A stretch of DNA of 64,000 nucleotides. Source: Methylocystis sp. SC2 (GTDB taxonomy: Bacteria; Pseudomonadota; Alphaproteobacteria; Rhizobiales; Beijerinckiaceae). Made by a program: the position numbers and the translations under genes. Location: contig NC_018485.1 in the NCBI RefSeq assembly GCF_000304315.1, positions 2,946,501 to 3,010,500 on the forward strand, given 5' to 3'. Under the pieces are notes generated by a model that saw only the letters and a program-made list of their open reading frames with translations, ran no database searches and had not been told where the DNA came from. Shown here one piece after another: positions 26,336-42,903 of the stretch (positions within the stretch are counted from its first letter, which is position 1; each line of letters starts with the position of its first letter).

Positions 26336-26589
26336 ATGCATTCGCAGCCGAAGATCGATGTTCAGGGCGTTGAGCCGTCATCCGACCGCAAGAAAAGATC
26401 ATGCGCAAGATCGAGAAGCCCGACGAACGCTTTGAACATGCGACAGCCTGCCGCGGCTTGGTCGAAGGCCGCGGCGCGCTGCAAACTGGCGCGCTTTACG
26501 AGATTAACCTGCATCTTATCCTGTCGGACCGGCGGACGGCCGGAAAGGCCCGCACGCGAGCCGCGCCGCTCATCTGCGTCAAGGGCTGA
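26336..26589 (+). pseudogene. Frameshifted HPF/RaiA-like ribosome hibernation factor remnant
   Basis: Two frames together resemble a hibernation-promoting factor. From ATG 26336 one frame reads PKIDVQGVEPSSD, like the N-terminal strand of HPF. From about 26383 the next frame reads QEKIMRKIEKPDERFEHATACRGLVEG, then GALYEINLHLIL, the central HPF pattern, ending at a stop at 26589. The third frame continues with DGRKGPHASRAAHLRQ, possibly the lost C-terminus. No single frame encodes a whole protein, so it is probably decayed, or the sequence carries indels. Intact homologues in relatives, or raw reads over 26380-26400 and 26530-26560, would decide. Confidence 0.5.
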
Positions 26590-26604
26590 GAAAGCAGCGC
26601 GACG

Positions 26605-27669
26605 ATGGAGTCGATCCCCCCTAGCGGAACGCCCGCCACTGGCGACGCGGACTCGCCCTCAACCGCCGAAAAGGTTCGATTTCTCAGCGCGCCTGATTCC
26701 TATCCGCATGCGCCGGCGTCGGTGGCCGTGCTGGAAACGCATATGTCCTATGTGTTTCTGGCGGGCGATAAGGTCTACAAGCTCAAGAAACCCGTTCGCT
26801 ATCCCTTTCTCGACTTCTCGACCATCGATGCCCGCGAACATAATTGTCGCGAGGAGGTGCGCCTCAACCGCCGGCTCGCGGCCGATGTGTATTTGGGCGT
26901 CGCGCCGCTGACCTGTGGTCCGATGCGCCGGATGGCGCTCGGCGGCGAGGGCGCCGTCGTCGACTGGCTTGTCGAAATGCGCCGCCTGCCGCGCGAAGCG
27001 ATGCTCGATCGGCTGATCGCTGAAGATCGCTTGAGCGCGGCGCAGATCGACGCGCTCTGCGACACCTTGGGGAAATTCTATCGCGGCGTGGAACGCTCCT
27101 CGATCAGCGCCGAGGATTATGCGCTGCGGTTTTTTCGCGAGCAGGAAAAGAATCGAGACGTTCTGACGCGGCGGGATTTCGCGCTCGATCATGGGCGCAC
27201 GCCCGTTCTGCTCGATATCCTCGACGCCAGACTGGCGGCCAGCCGATCAGAGTTGCAGGAGCGCGTCTTTCAGGGCCAGGTCGTCGATGGGCATGGCGAC
27301 TTGCGCCCGGAGCATATCTGCTTTCGCGACCCCATCGTCATCTTCGACTGTCTGGAGTTCAACGCCGAACTGCGCCAGGTCGATCCCTTCGACGAGCTTG
27401 CCTATCTTGGCGTCGAATGTGCGCTGCTCGGCGCGAAAACGTTCGGCGCGGCGCTTGTCGATAAGGTGGCGCAGCGCCTCTCCTGCGACCCCCCGCGACG
27501 CCTGGCGTCGCTTTACGCGGCTTGGCGCGCGGTGCTGCGCGCGCGGCAGTCTGTCGCGCATCTTCTCGATGACGCGCCGCGGGAGCCAAGGAAGTGGGAG
27601 CCTCTGGCGACGCGCTATCTTAACGTTGCGCAGTCGGCGCTCGCCGCCGACAATCCGACACGAAGGTGA
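26605..27669 (+). CDS. COG2187-type aminoglycoside-phosphotransferase-like kinase
   Basis: A 354-residue kinase-fold protein. The N-lobe has YVFLAGDKVYKLKKPVRY (probable ATP-binding Lys) and a DFSTIDAREHNCREEVRLN helix. The catalytic loop is VDGHGDLRPEHICF (Brenner-type HGDLxxxH) and the metal motif is IFDCLEFN. The domain order matches the COG2187 family, elsewhere often found with gluconokinase-like or dormancy genes. The substrate is not known and antibiotic resistance is not implied. It is followed after 10 bases by the phosphoribosyltransferase gene, so the two are likely co-transcribed. Confidence 0.8.
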   Translation: MESIPPSGTPATGDADSPSTAEKVRFLSAPDSYPHAPASVAVLETHMSYVFLAGDKVYKLKKPVRYPFLDFSTIDAREHNCREEVRLNRRLAADVYLGVAPLTCGPMRRMALGGEGAVVDWLVEMRRLPREAMLDRLIAEDRLSAAQIDALCDTLGKFYRGVERSSISAEDYALRFFREQEKNRDVLTRRDFALDHGRTPVLLDILDARLAASRSELQERVFQGQVVDGHGDLRPEHICFRDPIVIFDCLEFNAELRQVDPFDELAYLGVECALLGAKTFGAALVDKVAQRLSCDPPRRLASLYAAWRAVLRARQSVAHLLDDAPREPRKWEPLATRYLNVAQSALAADNPTRR

Positions 27670-27679
27670 GGGCGCCGCC

Positions 27680-28351
27680 ATGACCTTTTACGACCGAACC
27701 GACGCTGGACATCGCCTTGCCGCCACGCTTGAGAAATTCAGGGGCGAGGATGTTGTCGTCTTCGCTCTGCCGCGCGGCGGAGCGCCCGTCGCCGAGCCAA
27801 TCGCGGTTTTGCTGAAGGCGCCTCTCGATCTCGTGCTCGTCAGGAAAATTGGCGTGCCCTTCCAGCCGGAGTTGGCGATGGGCGCCGTGGCGGATGGCGG
27901 CGCGCCGGTCGTCGTGCGCAACGACGACGTGATCGCCATGGCGGATGTGAGCGAACAAGAGTTTGAGAGAGTTTGCGCGCGCGAGCTTGAGGAGATCGAG
28001 CGTCGCCGTCAGCTCTATCTTGGCCGGCGGCGGCGGCCGGAGGCGAAAGGGCGCATCGCCATCGTCGTCGACGACGGCGTCGCCACCGGCGCGACGACGC
28101 GCGCAGCCTTGCGCGCCGTCCGCGCGCGTGCGCCGAAAAAGCTTGTGCTGGCCGTGCCGGTCGCGCCTCCAGACACGCTGGAGTCTCTCAGCGATGAAGT
28201 CGATGAGATTGTCTGTCTTGAGACGCATCGCGCATTCGGCGCGATTGGCTTTTTCTACCGGGACTTTCGCCAGATCAGAGATGACGAAGTAATCGAAATC
28301 CTCGACCGATGCGCCAAAAGGGCCGGGGACGCATCGAACGCGACGATCTGA
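27680..28351 (+). CDS. Phosphoribosyltransferase family protein (COG1926 type)
   Basis: A 223-residue type I phosphoribosyltransferase. It has an N-terminal FALPRGGAPVAEPIA and VRKIGVPFQPELAMGA block and the PRPP-binding loop IAIVVDDGVATGATTRAAL. Members of this group are found in stress islands and their base substrate is uncertain. The open frame reaches back to 27191 inside the kinase gene, but ATG 27680 with GAAGG upstream matches the family N-terminus (MTFYDRTDAG). With the PAS-fused PRPP synthetase 2 kb away, a local PRPP supply-and-use module is plausible but inferred. Confidence 0.83.
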   Translation: MTFYDRTDAGHRLAATLEKFRGEDVVVFALPRGGAPVAEPIAVLLKAPLDLVLVRKIGVPFQPELAMGAVADGGAPVVVRNDDVIAMADVSEQEFERVCARELEEIERRRQLYLGRRRRPEAKGRIAIVVDDGVATGATTRAALRAVRARAPKKLVLAVPVAPPDTLESLSDEVDEIVCLETHRAFGAIGFFYRDFRQIRDDEVIEILDRCAKRAGDASNATI

Positions 28352-28453
28352 GCCGCCGAACGGCGCGTATCGGATCCATGGCGTCGTATCGGCGACCCGA
28401 AATCAGCCATAATCGGCCAAAAAGCTCGGTGCGCGGCTTTCGGGAGATCGACC

Positions 28454-29023
28454 ATGCGCCGAAACAGCGGACCTATGATTCTCGCCGCGCTTCTCTTCAT
28501 CGCGGCCCCGGCGCAGGCGTTCGACAGCCCGATCAATCGCGGTCCGCTCGCCGACTTCCTCAATGTATTTCGCGAGCAGGCGATACCGCGGCAGGTCGTC
28601 TATTGGCGCCATCCGCAGTTCAAGCGCGGCACGGTCGTCATCTCGACCAAGGACCGTCGGCTCTATTACGTGCTCGGCGATGGACGCGCGATCGAATATG
28701 GCGTGGGCGTCGGCCGAATGGGCTTCACCTGGTCAGGCGTGAAGACGATTTCGCGCAAGCGCGAGTGGCCGGACTGGAGTCCGCCGCCGCAGATGCTCAA
28801 GCGCAGGCCGGATTTGCCGCGCCATATGGCCGGCGGCATGGAAAATCCGCTTGGCGCGCGCGCGCTCTACCTCGGTTCGAGCCAATATCGCATTCATGGC
28901 TCCAACGAGCCGGACACGATCGGCGCCGCCGTGTCATCGGGCTGCATCCGCATGACCAACAAGGACGTCGTCGATCTCTACAGTCGCGTCAAGGTCGGGA
29001 CGAAAGTCGTCGTGCTCAATTAA
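28454..29023 (+). CDS. L,D-transpeptidase (YkuD family)
   Basis: A 189-residue exported L,D-transpeptidase. It has a signal peptide (MILAALLFIAAPAQA) and then a single YkuD catalytic domain (about 55-189). The active site is the HGSNEP...SSGCIRM signature, with His, nucleophilic Cys and Arg. Such enzymes crosslink peptidoglycan 3-3 or attach proteins to it. No LysM or other binding domain is present. Its stop overlaps the convergent yidD gene by 4 bases. Confidence 0.88.
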   Translation: MRRNSGPMILAALLFIAAPAQAFDSPINRGPLADFLNVFREQAIPRQVVYWRHPQFKRGTVVISTKDRRLYYVLGDGRAIEYGVGVGRMGFTWSGVKTISRKREWPDWSPPPQMLKRRPDLPRHMAGGMENPLGARALYLGSSQYRIHGSNEPDTIGAAVSSGCIRMTNKDVVDLYSRVKVGTKVVVLN

Positions 29024-29361
29024 GGGCGGCCGGCGTTCGTCTTGTCTTCGGGCGCGACGGCTTCACAGACCAAGCGCTGGCGCCAGACGCCATAGCGCCA
29101 GGGCGTGAGCGGGCTCGCGTCGGCGCGCAGAGTTGCGGGCGCTGGGTCGAAACCCGCGCCGCCGCCCGGACGGCAGCGGCAGATCCGCGCGAACGCCATC
29201 CAGCCGCCAGCCCAGAGGCCATGTTTCGCGATGGCTTCGTCGGCGTATTCCGAGCAGGTGGGCGCATACCGGCAGAAGCGTCCCGCGAAGGCCGAGAAGG
29301 TGACGCGATAGACGAAGATCAGCGCGCGCGCGGCGCGCGCGGGCAGGGATGGGGACATCAT
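29020..29361 (-). CDS. yidD: Membrane protein insertion efficiency factor YidD
   Basis: A 113-residue YidD. The family core GRFCRYAPTCSEYADEAI and KHGLWAGGWMAFARICRCRP (Cys-rich, amphipathic) and GAGFDP are present. YidD assists YidC-dependent membrane protein insertion at the inner membrane. It normally sits between rnpA and yidC, but here it stands alone between an L,D-transpeptidase gene and rpoC. Start ATG 29361 (or 29358) is chosen because the residues upstream are encoded by a palindromic repeat. The C-terminal tail after residue 80 is longer than usual. Confidence 0.85.
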   Translation of the reverse strand: MMSPSLPARAARALIFVYRVTFSAFAGRFCRYAPTCSEYADEAIAKHGLWAGGWMAFARICRCRPGGGAGFDPAPATLRADASPLTPWRYGVWRQRLVCEAVAPEDKTNAGRP

Positions 29362-29375
29362 GCGCGTCGGATATT

Positions 29376-29481
29376 CCCTCTCCCGCTTGCGGGAGAGGGT
29401 GGCCCTGCGAAGCAGGGTCGGGTGAGGGCCCTCATCCGTCGCCACGAAGCGGCGACACCTTCTCCCGCAAGCGGGAGAAGG
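29376..29481. repeat. Palindromic mosaic repeat, copy 1 (3' of rpoC)
   Basis: A run of hairpins: outer palindrome CCCTCTCCCGC-TT-GCGGGAGAGGG (29376-29399), small stem CCTGC-GAA-GCAGG, core GGTGAGGGCCCTCAT, small stem GTCGCC...GGCGAC, and outer palindrome CCTTCTCCCGC-AA-GCGGGAGAAGG (29458-29481). A reverse-oriented relative lies at 33751-33854. This is a REP/BIME-like dispersed repeat. It may also terminate or protect the 3' end of the rpoC transcript. Confidence 0.75.
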
Positions 29482-29503
29482 GAGTCCTTAACATATGGCG
29501 ATC

Positions 29504-33682
<4,179 letters not shown>

Positions 33683-33750
33683 GGTCTTCTCCTGGACCGG
33701 GATGGAAGCGCGCCTTGCGTCTTCCGCCGGTTGAAATTCTTTGTCGCGCT

Positions 33751-33854
33751 CCTTCTCCCGCTTGCGGGAGAAGGTGTCATGCGAAGCATGACGGATGAGG
33801 GCCCTCACCCGGCTCGACTGCGTCGAGCCACCCTCTCCCGCGAGCGGGAGAGGG
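33751..33854. repeat. Palindromic mosaic repeat, copy 2 (rpoB-rpoC junction)
   Basis: The element has CCTTCTCCCGC-TT-GCGGGAGAAGG (33751-33774), stem GTCATGC-GAA-GCATGAC, core ATGAGGGCCCTCACC, stem GGCTCGAC...GTCGAGCC, and CCCTCTCCCGC-GA-GCGGGAGAGGG (33831-33854). The core is the reverse complement of that in copy 1, so the two copies face each other across rpoC. The small stems differ in sequence but keep pairing. It lies within the transcribed rpoB-rpoC spacer. Confidence 0.75.
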
Positions 33855-33864
33855 AAACGCGAAC

Positions 33865-38001
<4,137 letters not shown>

Positions 38002-38126
38002 GTCGCTTTTCGAGCCTCTTTCTTCGTTGGGCCGACCGTCCCGCTGCGAGAGGTCCTTCGCCCGTCAAGCGCTCGTCATTGCGGCGTGAGTCCCGCGTCG
38101 GTGAGCGCCTTCTTTTTTCATTGGCC

Positions 38127-38150
38127 GCAGCCCCGGCGCGCCGGGGCTGC
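38127..38150 (-). promoter_or_regulatory. Perfect 24-base palindrome in rplL-rpoB spacer
   Basis: GCAGCCCCGGCG followed directly by its exact reverse complement (38127-38150), with a second stem GCCGCC-AGA-GGCGGC nearby at about 38163-38178. There is no U-tract, so full termination is unlikely. In E. coli the same spacer holds an attenuator and an RNase III processing site that set the L12:beta ratio, and an equivalent role is inferred here. Confidence 0.5.
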
Positions 38151-38182
38151 GACAATCGCGACGCCGCCAGAGGCGGCGGCGA

Positions 38183-38560
38183 TTACTTGAGTTCGACCTT
38201 GGCGCCGACCTTTTCGAGAGCGGCCTTGATCTTCTCGGCCTCGTCCTTGCCCACGCCTTCCTTGATGGGCTTGGGCGCGCCTTCGACCAGGTCCTTGGCT
38301 TCCTTCAGGCCGAGGCCGGTTATTGCGCGGACCTCCTTGATGACCTCGATCTTCTTCTCGCCGGTCGCGGCCAGGATCACGTTGAACTCGGTCTTCTCCT
38401 CCACGACCGGCGCGGCGGCGGCGGCGCCCGGAGCGGCGGCGACGGCGACGGCGGCGGCGGCGGAGACGCCCCACTTCTCTTCGAGGAGCTTCGCGAGTTC
38501 AGCCGCCTCGAGGACGGTCAGCGCCGAGAGGTCTTCGACGATCTTTTCGAGATTTGCCAT
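38183..38560 (-). CDS. rplL: Ribosomal protein L7/L12
   Basis: A 125-residue L7/L12. It has an N-terminal dimerisation helix pair ([27 protein letters not shown]), an Ala-rich hinge (about 35-52), and a C-terminal factor-binding domain with KTEFNVIL and [13 protein letters not shown]. It forms the ribosomal stalk with L10. An AAAGGA site precedes ATG 38560. It follows rplJ by 42 bases. Confidence 0.97.
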   Translation of the reverse strand: MANLEKIVEDLSALTVLEAAELAKLLEEKWGVSAAAAVAVAAAPGAAAAAPVVEEKTEFNVILAATGEKKIEVIKEVRAITGLGLKEAKDLVEGAPKPIKEGVGKDEAEKIKAALEKVGAKVELK

Positions 38561-38602
38561 TTGTTGCGTCCTTTGAATTTGGTTTGTCTGGTTCTCGGCC
38601 TC

Positions 38603-39118
38603 TTAGGCCGCGTCTCGATTGGCGTAGGCTCCGAAGACGCGCGCGAGCTTGGCGGCTGGCGCGGTCGAGAGCTGAGCGACCTTGGTCGCGGGCGCCTGAA
38701 TAAGGCCCACGAGCTTGGCGCGCAGTTCGTCGAGGGACGGCATCGTCGCAAGCGACTTGACGCTGTCCGGATTCAGAGCAGTCTTGCCCATGGCCCCGCC
38801 CAGGATCACAAACTTGTTGTTGTCCTTGGCGAAGGCCACGGCGACTTTCGGCGCCGCCACCGGATCGTCCGAATAGGCGATCAGGGTCGGCCCCTTGAGC
38901 AGGGGCGCGATGGAGGCGACGTCGGCGCCATCGAGAGCGATCTTGGCGAGGCGGTTCTTCGCGACCTGGACCGTCGCGCCAGCATTGCGGGCCTGCTTGC
39001 GCAGGTTTTGCAGCTGGGCCACGGTCAGGCCGGAGTAGTGAGCGACCACGACGACGCCGGTCTTCGAAAAGACTTCGCGCAACGCCGCGACCGCTTCCTT
39101 TTTCTCCGCTCTGTCCAC
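38603..39118 (-). CDS. rplJ: Ribosomal protein L10
   Basis: A 171-residue L10, the stalk base that binds 23S rRNA and L12 dimers. The [16 protein letters not shown] start, [12 protein letters not shown] and [11 protein letters not shown] blocks and the Ala-rich C-terminal L12-binding helix are clear. The start is GTG at 39118, with AGAGAG upstream; the frame is open to 39259 but the family N-terminus fits GTG. rplA/rplK are not upstream; instead a long non-coding leader is present. Confidence 0.95.
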   Translation of the reverse strand: MDRAEKKEAVAALREVFSKTGVVVVAHYSGLTVAQLQNLRKQARNAGATVQVAKNRLAKIALDGADVASIAPLLKGPTLIAYSDDPVAAPKVAVAFAKDNNKFVILGGAMGKTALNPDSVKSLATMPSLDELRAKLVGLIQAPATKVAQLSTAPAAKLARVFGAYANRDAA

Positions 39119-39550
39119 GGTTGCTCTCTCTAACGGGCGGGAATCCCGCCGGTTGCGACATGTCGCTCGCTTGAGGCGAGCGACGCCGTAGATCCTGTCC
39201 CCGTCACGGCGCAACGCCGCGGCGGTTGAAGGGGCGCGAACCAAATTCGAAGGACGCACGCGGAAAGCCCGTTTGCGGCCTCTAAAATTCCGGTTTCCCC
39301 GTCTGTGCAGGCCGCCTTCAAGATGACGGATCGCTCCGCCTTCCCTTGGGCCGATTGAGCCGCTACAGGGTTGAAACCCCTTGCGTGCGCCGGCAGTCTC
39401 GGACAGGACATGGCCGGACGGGACACGAGGGAGAACCCCCGGGTCCGCCGGCCTATCCGCCGCCTTTTCCTAGGCCCTGTAGGGACTTGGGTCGAGGCGG
39501 AAGCTCAAAACTGAAAACGGGGCCGCAGGTCGATTGGCCAGCCCCGGATC
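39119..39550 (-). promoter_or_regulatory. Long 5' leader of rplJ, candidate L10 leader
   Basis: About 430 untranslated bases precede rplJ. Close to the gene, on the transcript strand, is a 9-bp hairpin (GTCGCTCGC...GCGAGCGAC, about 39161-39182), then GGCGGGA-TTCCCGCC-type pairing just before the ribosome site. L10 leaders bind L10(L12)4 and repress the operon. The position and stacked hairpins fit, but I cannot run a covariance model. Confidence 0.5.
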
Positions 39551-39554
39551 GTCT

Positions 39555-39583
39555 ATTTAAGGGGAGTGGGCCGGTTTGCCAAG
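39555..39583 (-). promoter_or_regulatory. Candidate sigma-70-type promoter for rplJL-rpoBC
   Basis: On the minus strand TTGGCA (39578-39583) is followed after 16-17 bases by TTAAATA (39555-39561). It is well placed between the upstream gene's stop (39619) and the leader, and would start transcription at about 39548. It is the only good match in the region. Confidence 0.5.
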
Positions 39584-39618
39584 GGGAAAAACAATGTTTC
39601 TCACCCAGTTCAGGAGCG

Positions 39619-39912
39619 TTACCGCCGCCCCGGCGTGAACTCCATCCGCACGCGGCCGCCGCGCCCGCGCGCCAGCTCGGCGCGCCCGGAGCGCGCGGCG
39701 GGGCGGGAGGCGCTGCGGCCCGACGCTTTCCCGCTGTGGCCGCCCTCGCTGGCGACGCCGGGATAGCTCGCTCCGCGCTGACCGCGCGTGGGACCGAAGG
39801 AGGCCAGGCAGCGGTTGTAGGCGTCGGCGTCCTTGATCGCTTCGCAATCATCGATGCTTCGCGGCGCGGCGAGCGCCGGAGCGGCGAAAAGGAGCGATGA
39901 GGCGAAGAGCAT
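39619..39912 (-). CDS. Small exported Rhizobiales-type hypothetical protein
   Basis: A 97-residue protein with a signal peptide (MLFASSLLFAAPALA) and a mature region starting with SIDDCEAIKDADAYNRCLASFGP, in which two Cys could form a disulfide. A basic Gly/Ser/Arg-rich tail follows. I recognise the DCEAIKDADAYNRCLA-type motif as recurring in hypothetical proteins of Hyphomicrobiales, but no function is known. The start at 39912 is set by the signal peptide; the frame upstream to 40041 lies in a palindromic repeat. It precedes the rplJ promoter. Confidence 0.65.
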   Translation of the reverse strand: MLFASSLLFAAPALAAPRSIDDCEAIKDADAYNRCLASFGPTRGQRGASYPGVASEGGHSGKASGRSASRPAARSGRAELARGRGGRVRMEFTPGRR

Positions 39913-39930
39913 GGCGCCAATAATGCGCGC

Positions 39931-40010
39931 GTCATTGCGAGGAGCGGAGCGACGAAGCGCTCCAGGGGCGGCCTCAAAGCGCTGGATTGCTTCGCTTCGC
40001 TCGCAATGAC
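39931..40010. repeat. 80-base palindromic repeat with GTCATTGCGA termini
   Basis: Terminal inverted repeats GTCATTGCGA (39931-39940) and TCGCAATGAC (40001-40010) enclose further pairing (GGAGCGGAGCGACGAAG... / ...CTTCGCTTCGCTC; GCGCTCCAG / CTGGA). This family of 'bad-seq'-like repeats is typical of alphaproteobacterial intergenic regions. It sits 6 bases after the pheT stop, so it may end the pheST transcript. Confidence 0.7.
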
Positions 40011-40016
40011 GGACGG

Positions 40017-42431
40017 TCATCCCCTCAGCGTCGCGCCGCATTTCTTTTCCGCCTCCGTTACGATCTTCTGGGCCACCGCTTCGATCTCCGCGTCCGTCAG
40101 GGTCTTTTCCCGCGGCTGCAGCGTGACCGCGAGGCCAATCGATTTCTTGCCCTCGGCGACGCCCTTGCCCTCATACACGTCGAAGACGGCGACGTCGGCG
40201 ATCAGGGTCCGCTCGGCGCCCTGCGCGGCCTTCACCAGATCGCCGGCCGGGGCGGCGCGATCGACGATGAAGGCGAAATCGCGGGAAACCGGCTGGAGAT
40301 CTGAAATGTCCAGCTTCGGCTTGATCTTCGTCGGCTTCGCCTTGGGCGCGGGGAGCGCGTCGAGAATGATCTCGAACGCCGCCACCGGCCCCCCGACGTC
40401 CATGATTTTCAACGCCCGCGGATGCAATTCGCCGAAATGGCCGACGACGGTCTTCGGCCCGAATTGCAGCGTCGCCGAGCGGCCGGGGTGAAACCATGGC
40501 GGGCCCCCGGGAACGATCTGCAGACCGCCGGCGGCGACGCCGAGCGCATTGAGCAGCGCCATGGCGTCGGCTTTGGCGTCATAGGCGCCGGACTCGCGCG
40601 GCGGCGCCGACCAGTGGCGCCCGGCGCCCGCCAGTCCGCGCCGCACGCCCGCCGCCGCGAGGCGCTGGCCGGTCTCGGTCGCGTCGAGAAAAATCTGGCC
40701 GACTTCGAAGAGGTTCTGATCGCCGAGGCCCCGCGCGGCGTTGCGGCCGGCGGCGGCGACGAGGCCGGGCAGCAGGCTCGGCCGCATGTCGGAAAGATCG
40801 GCGGCGATCGGATTGGCGAGCGCCAGCGCCGGCTTGCCGCCGCCAAACGCCTCCGCCTGCGCCTTGGAGACGAAGGACCAGGTCACCGCCTCGACGAGGC
40901 CTTGGCCGGCGAGCGCGCGGCGGGCGTTGCGGGCGCGCTTCTGCATCATGGTCAGCACGGGCGGCGCGACGCCCTCGGCGCGCGGCAGCGGCGTCGAGGG
41001 CACATTGTCGACGCCGATCATGCGCACGACTTCCTCGACGATATCCGCCTTGACCTCGATGTCGGGACGCCAGGAGGGTACGGCGATGCGCGCGTCGGCG
41101 TCGCCGGCTTTCTCGACGGTAAAGCCGAGGCGCTGGAGGATGACCGTCGCCCGCGCGGGCTCGACGTCGATCCCCGCGAGGCGCTTGATCTCGCCCCACG
41201 GAAAATCGATGACGCGCGGCGCGCGTGGAACCGCTCCGGCGAGGGCGAGGTCCGACGGCTCGCCGCCGCAGAATTCCAGCACGAGCTGCGTCGCGAGTTC
41301 GATGCCGGGCAGCGCAAAGGCGGGGTCGACGCCGCGCTCGAAGCGATAGCGCGCGTCGGTGACGATGCCGAGCTTGCGGCCGGTGTGGGCGATATTCATC
41401 GGGTCCCAGAGCGCCGTTTCGATCAGCACGTCGGTTGTCGATTCATCGCAGCCCGACGCTTCGCCGCCCATGACGCCCGCGAGCGATTCAGGGCCATTGT
41501 CGTCGCAGATGACGACCATGCTCTCGTCGAGTTCGTATGTCCGACCGTCGAGCGCGAGCAGCGTTTCGCCTTCGCGCGCGCGGCGCACGACGAGATCGCC
41601 CTTCACCTTTTTCGCATCGAAGACGTGCAGCGGCCGCGCGCGATCGAAGGTCAGGAAATTGGTGATGTCGACCAGCGCATTGATCGGGCGAAGGCCGATC
41701 TCGCGCAGCCGCGCCTGCAGCCAGGCGGGGCTTTGTCCGTTCTTGACGCCGCGCACGAGCCGCAGGCCAAAGAAGGGCGCGAGATGCTTGTCATCTTCTT
41801 TAAAGTCGAGCGTCACGCTGACGGGGCAGGGGAACTTGCCTTCGACGGGCAGAATGTCTTTGTTCTTGAGGACGCCCAGCTCCGCCGCCGCAAGATCGCG
41901 CGCTATGCCATGGACGCCGGCGGCGTCGGGACGGTTGGGCGTCAGATTGATCTCGATGATCGGATCGTCGAGGCCCGCCCATAGCGCGTAAGAGGCGCCG
42001 ACCGGCGCGTCTTCGGGCAGATCGATGATCCCCTCATGATCGTTGGAGAGTTCGAGTTCGGCCGCAGAGCACAGCATGCCGAGCGACTCGACGCCGCGGA
42101 TGACGCCCTTGCCGAGCGTGATCTTCTTGCCGGGGATGTAGGTTCCCGGCGGCGAAAAGACGCTCTTCATGCCGGTGCGGGCGTTCGGCGCGCCGCAGAC
42201 CACCTGCACGGGCGCGCCGGCGCCAGTATCGACCATGCAGACGCGCAAACGGTCGGCGTTTGGGTGCGGCTTCGCCTCGATCACGCGCGCGATGGTGAAG
42301 TCTTTGAGCTGCGCAGCGGGGTCGTGCACATGTTCGACCTCGAGGCCGATGCGCGTCAGCGTCTCGACGATCTCGCTGAGCGAGGCCGACGTGTCGAGAT
42401 GTTCTTTAAGCCAGGAGAGGGTGAATTTCAT
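40017..42431 (-). CDS. pheT: Phenylalanine-tRNA ligase beta subunit
   Basis: An 804-residue PheT of normal bacterial length. Domains in order: N-terminal tRNA-binding (EMAP-like, about 40-150, [24 protein letters not shown]), B3/B4 (about 215-375), B5 (about 405-475), the core catalytic-like fold, and the C-terminal ferredoxin-fold anticodon-binding domain (about 710-804, SRDFAFIVD). The start [13 protein letters not shown] is at 42431; the open frame to 42542 belongs to the overlapping upstream gene. It overlaps the HEPN-like gene by 4 bases, so the pair is translationally coupled although unrelated in function. Confidence 0.97.
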   Translation of the reverse strand: MKFTLSWLKEHLDTSASLSEIVETLTRIGLEVEHVHDPAAQLKDFTIARVIEAKPHPNADRLRVCMVDTGAGAPVQVVCGAPNARTGMKSVFSPPGTYIPGKKITLGKGVIRGVESLGMLCSAAELELSNDHEGIIDLPEDAPVGASYALWAGLDDPIIEINLTPNRPDAAGVHGIARDLAAAELGVLKNKDILPVEGKFPCPVSVTLDFKEDDKHLAPFFGLRLVRGVKNGQSPAWLQARLREIGLRPINALVDITNFLTFDRARPLHVFDAKKVKGDLVVRRAREGETLLALDGRTYELDESMVVICDDNGPESLAGVMGGEASGCDESTTDVLIETALWDPMNIAHTGRKLGIVTDARYRFERGVDPAFALPGIELATQLVLEFCGGEPSDLALAGAVPRAPRVIDFPWGEIKRLAGIDVEPARATVILQRLGFTVEKAGDADARIAVPSWRPDIEVKADIVEEVVRMIGVDNVPSTPLPRAEGVAPPVLTMMQKRARNARRALAGQGLVEAVTWSFVSKAQAEAFGGGKPALALANPIAADLSDMRPSLLPGLVAAAGRNAARGLGDQNLFEVGQIFLDATETGQRLAAAGVRRGLAGAGRHWSAPPRESGAYDAKADAMALLNALGVAAGGLQIVPGGPPWFHPGRSATLQFGPKTVVGHFGELHPRALKIMDVGGPVAAFEIILDALPAPKAKPTKIKPKLDISDLQPVSRDFAFIVDRAAPAGDLVKAAQGAERTLIADVAVFDVYEGKGVAEGKKSIGLAVTLQPREKTLTDAEIEAVAQKIVTEAEKKCGATLRG

Positions 42432-42901
42432 TGGGTGCGGTTCTTGAAGATGAGATAGACGGCGAGCGTGCGGCGATCTTGAGAGGACAGATTCTTCAGT
42501 TCCGCGACGATGGATCGAGCTGATTGAACGAGCCGATCGCACTCGGACTTCCTGTATAAGCGTCCGCTTGGCAGATAGTCCGACCGAATCCTCTCGCTTT
42601 GAAGTTCTACGACGCGGTTTCCTATCGCCTTGAAGATTTGGTTATTGTTCAGGGGGGCGGCGCTGAACGCCAGTTTAAGTGACTTGTGGTCGAGGGCTCT
42701 ATATACGCGCTCAAATTCCGGCGTCTTCTTTGAAGCGGCGCCCGAACCCAAAAGCTCTGATGCACATAGAGCGGTGATCGCGTGAAACACCGCATAATAG
42801 GCGGTGCTTACGGCGCGTCGTTCGACAGCGGCGCTCTTAATCTCGCGACTTCGGCGACTAAGCTCATCGGCCAGCCATAGCAGGCGTTCCACCATCGTCA
42901 T
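42428..42901 (-). CDS. HEPN/UPF0332-like protein embedded in the pheST operon
   Basis: A 157-residue all-helical protein. The block [24 protein letters not shown] matches the HEPN/UPF0332 pattern (xAYYAxFHA), followed by a conserved-looking [11 protein letters not shown] canonical catalytic Rx4-6H of HEPN ribonucleases is not evident, so it may be a non-catalytic HEPN or use another active site. It lies between pheS and pheT, starts 2 bases after the 100-residue upstream gene and ends in a 4-base overlap with pheT. The gene pair could be a toxin-antitoxin-like unit or a phenylalanyl-tRNA-linked stress factor. Neither is proven. Confidence 0.65.
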   Translation of the reverse strand: MTMVERLLWLADELSRRSREIKSAAVERRAVSTAYYAVFHAITALCASELLGSGAASKKTPEFERVYRALDHKSLKLAFSAAPLNNNQIFKAIGNRVVELQSERIRSDYLPSGRLYRKSECDRLVQSARSIVAELKNLSSQDRRTLAVYLIFKNRTQ

Positions 42902-42903
42902 GG

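Noticed and set aside
26605..27669. Reading the APH-like fold as an antibiotic-resistance gene
   Set aside because: The sequence fits the COG2187 group, which is chromosomal and not known for aminoglycoside resistance; context is a stress-type cluster.
28454..29023. L,D-transpeptidase active site SSGCIRM seen as a lost SHG motif
   Set aside because: The Ser variant at that position is, to my knowledge, common in alphaproteobacterial YkuD proteins; catalytic His, Cys and Arg are present.
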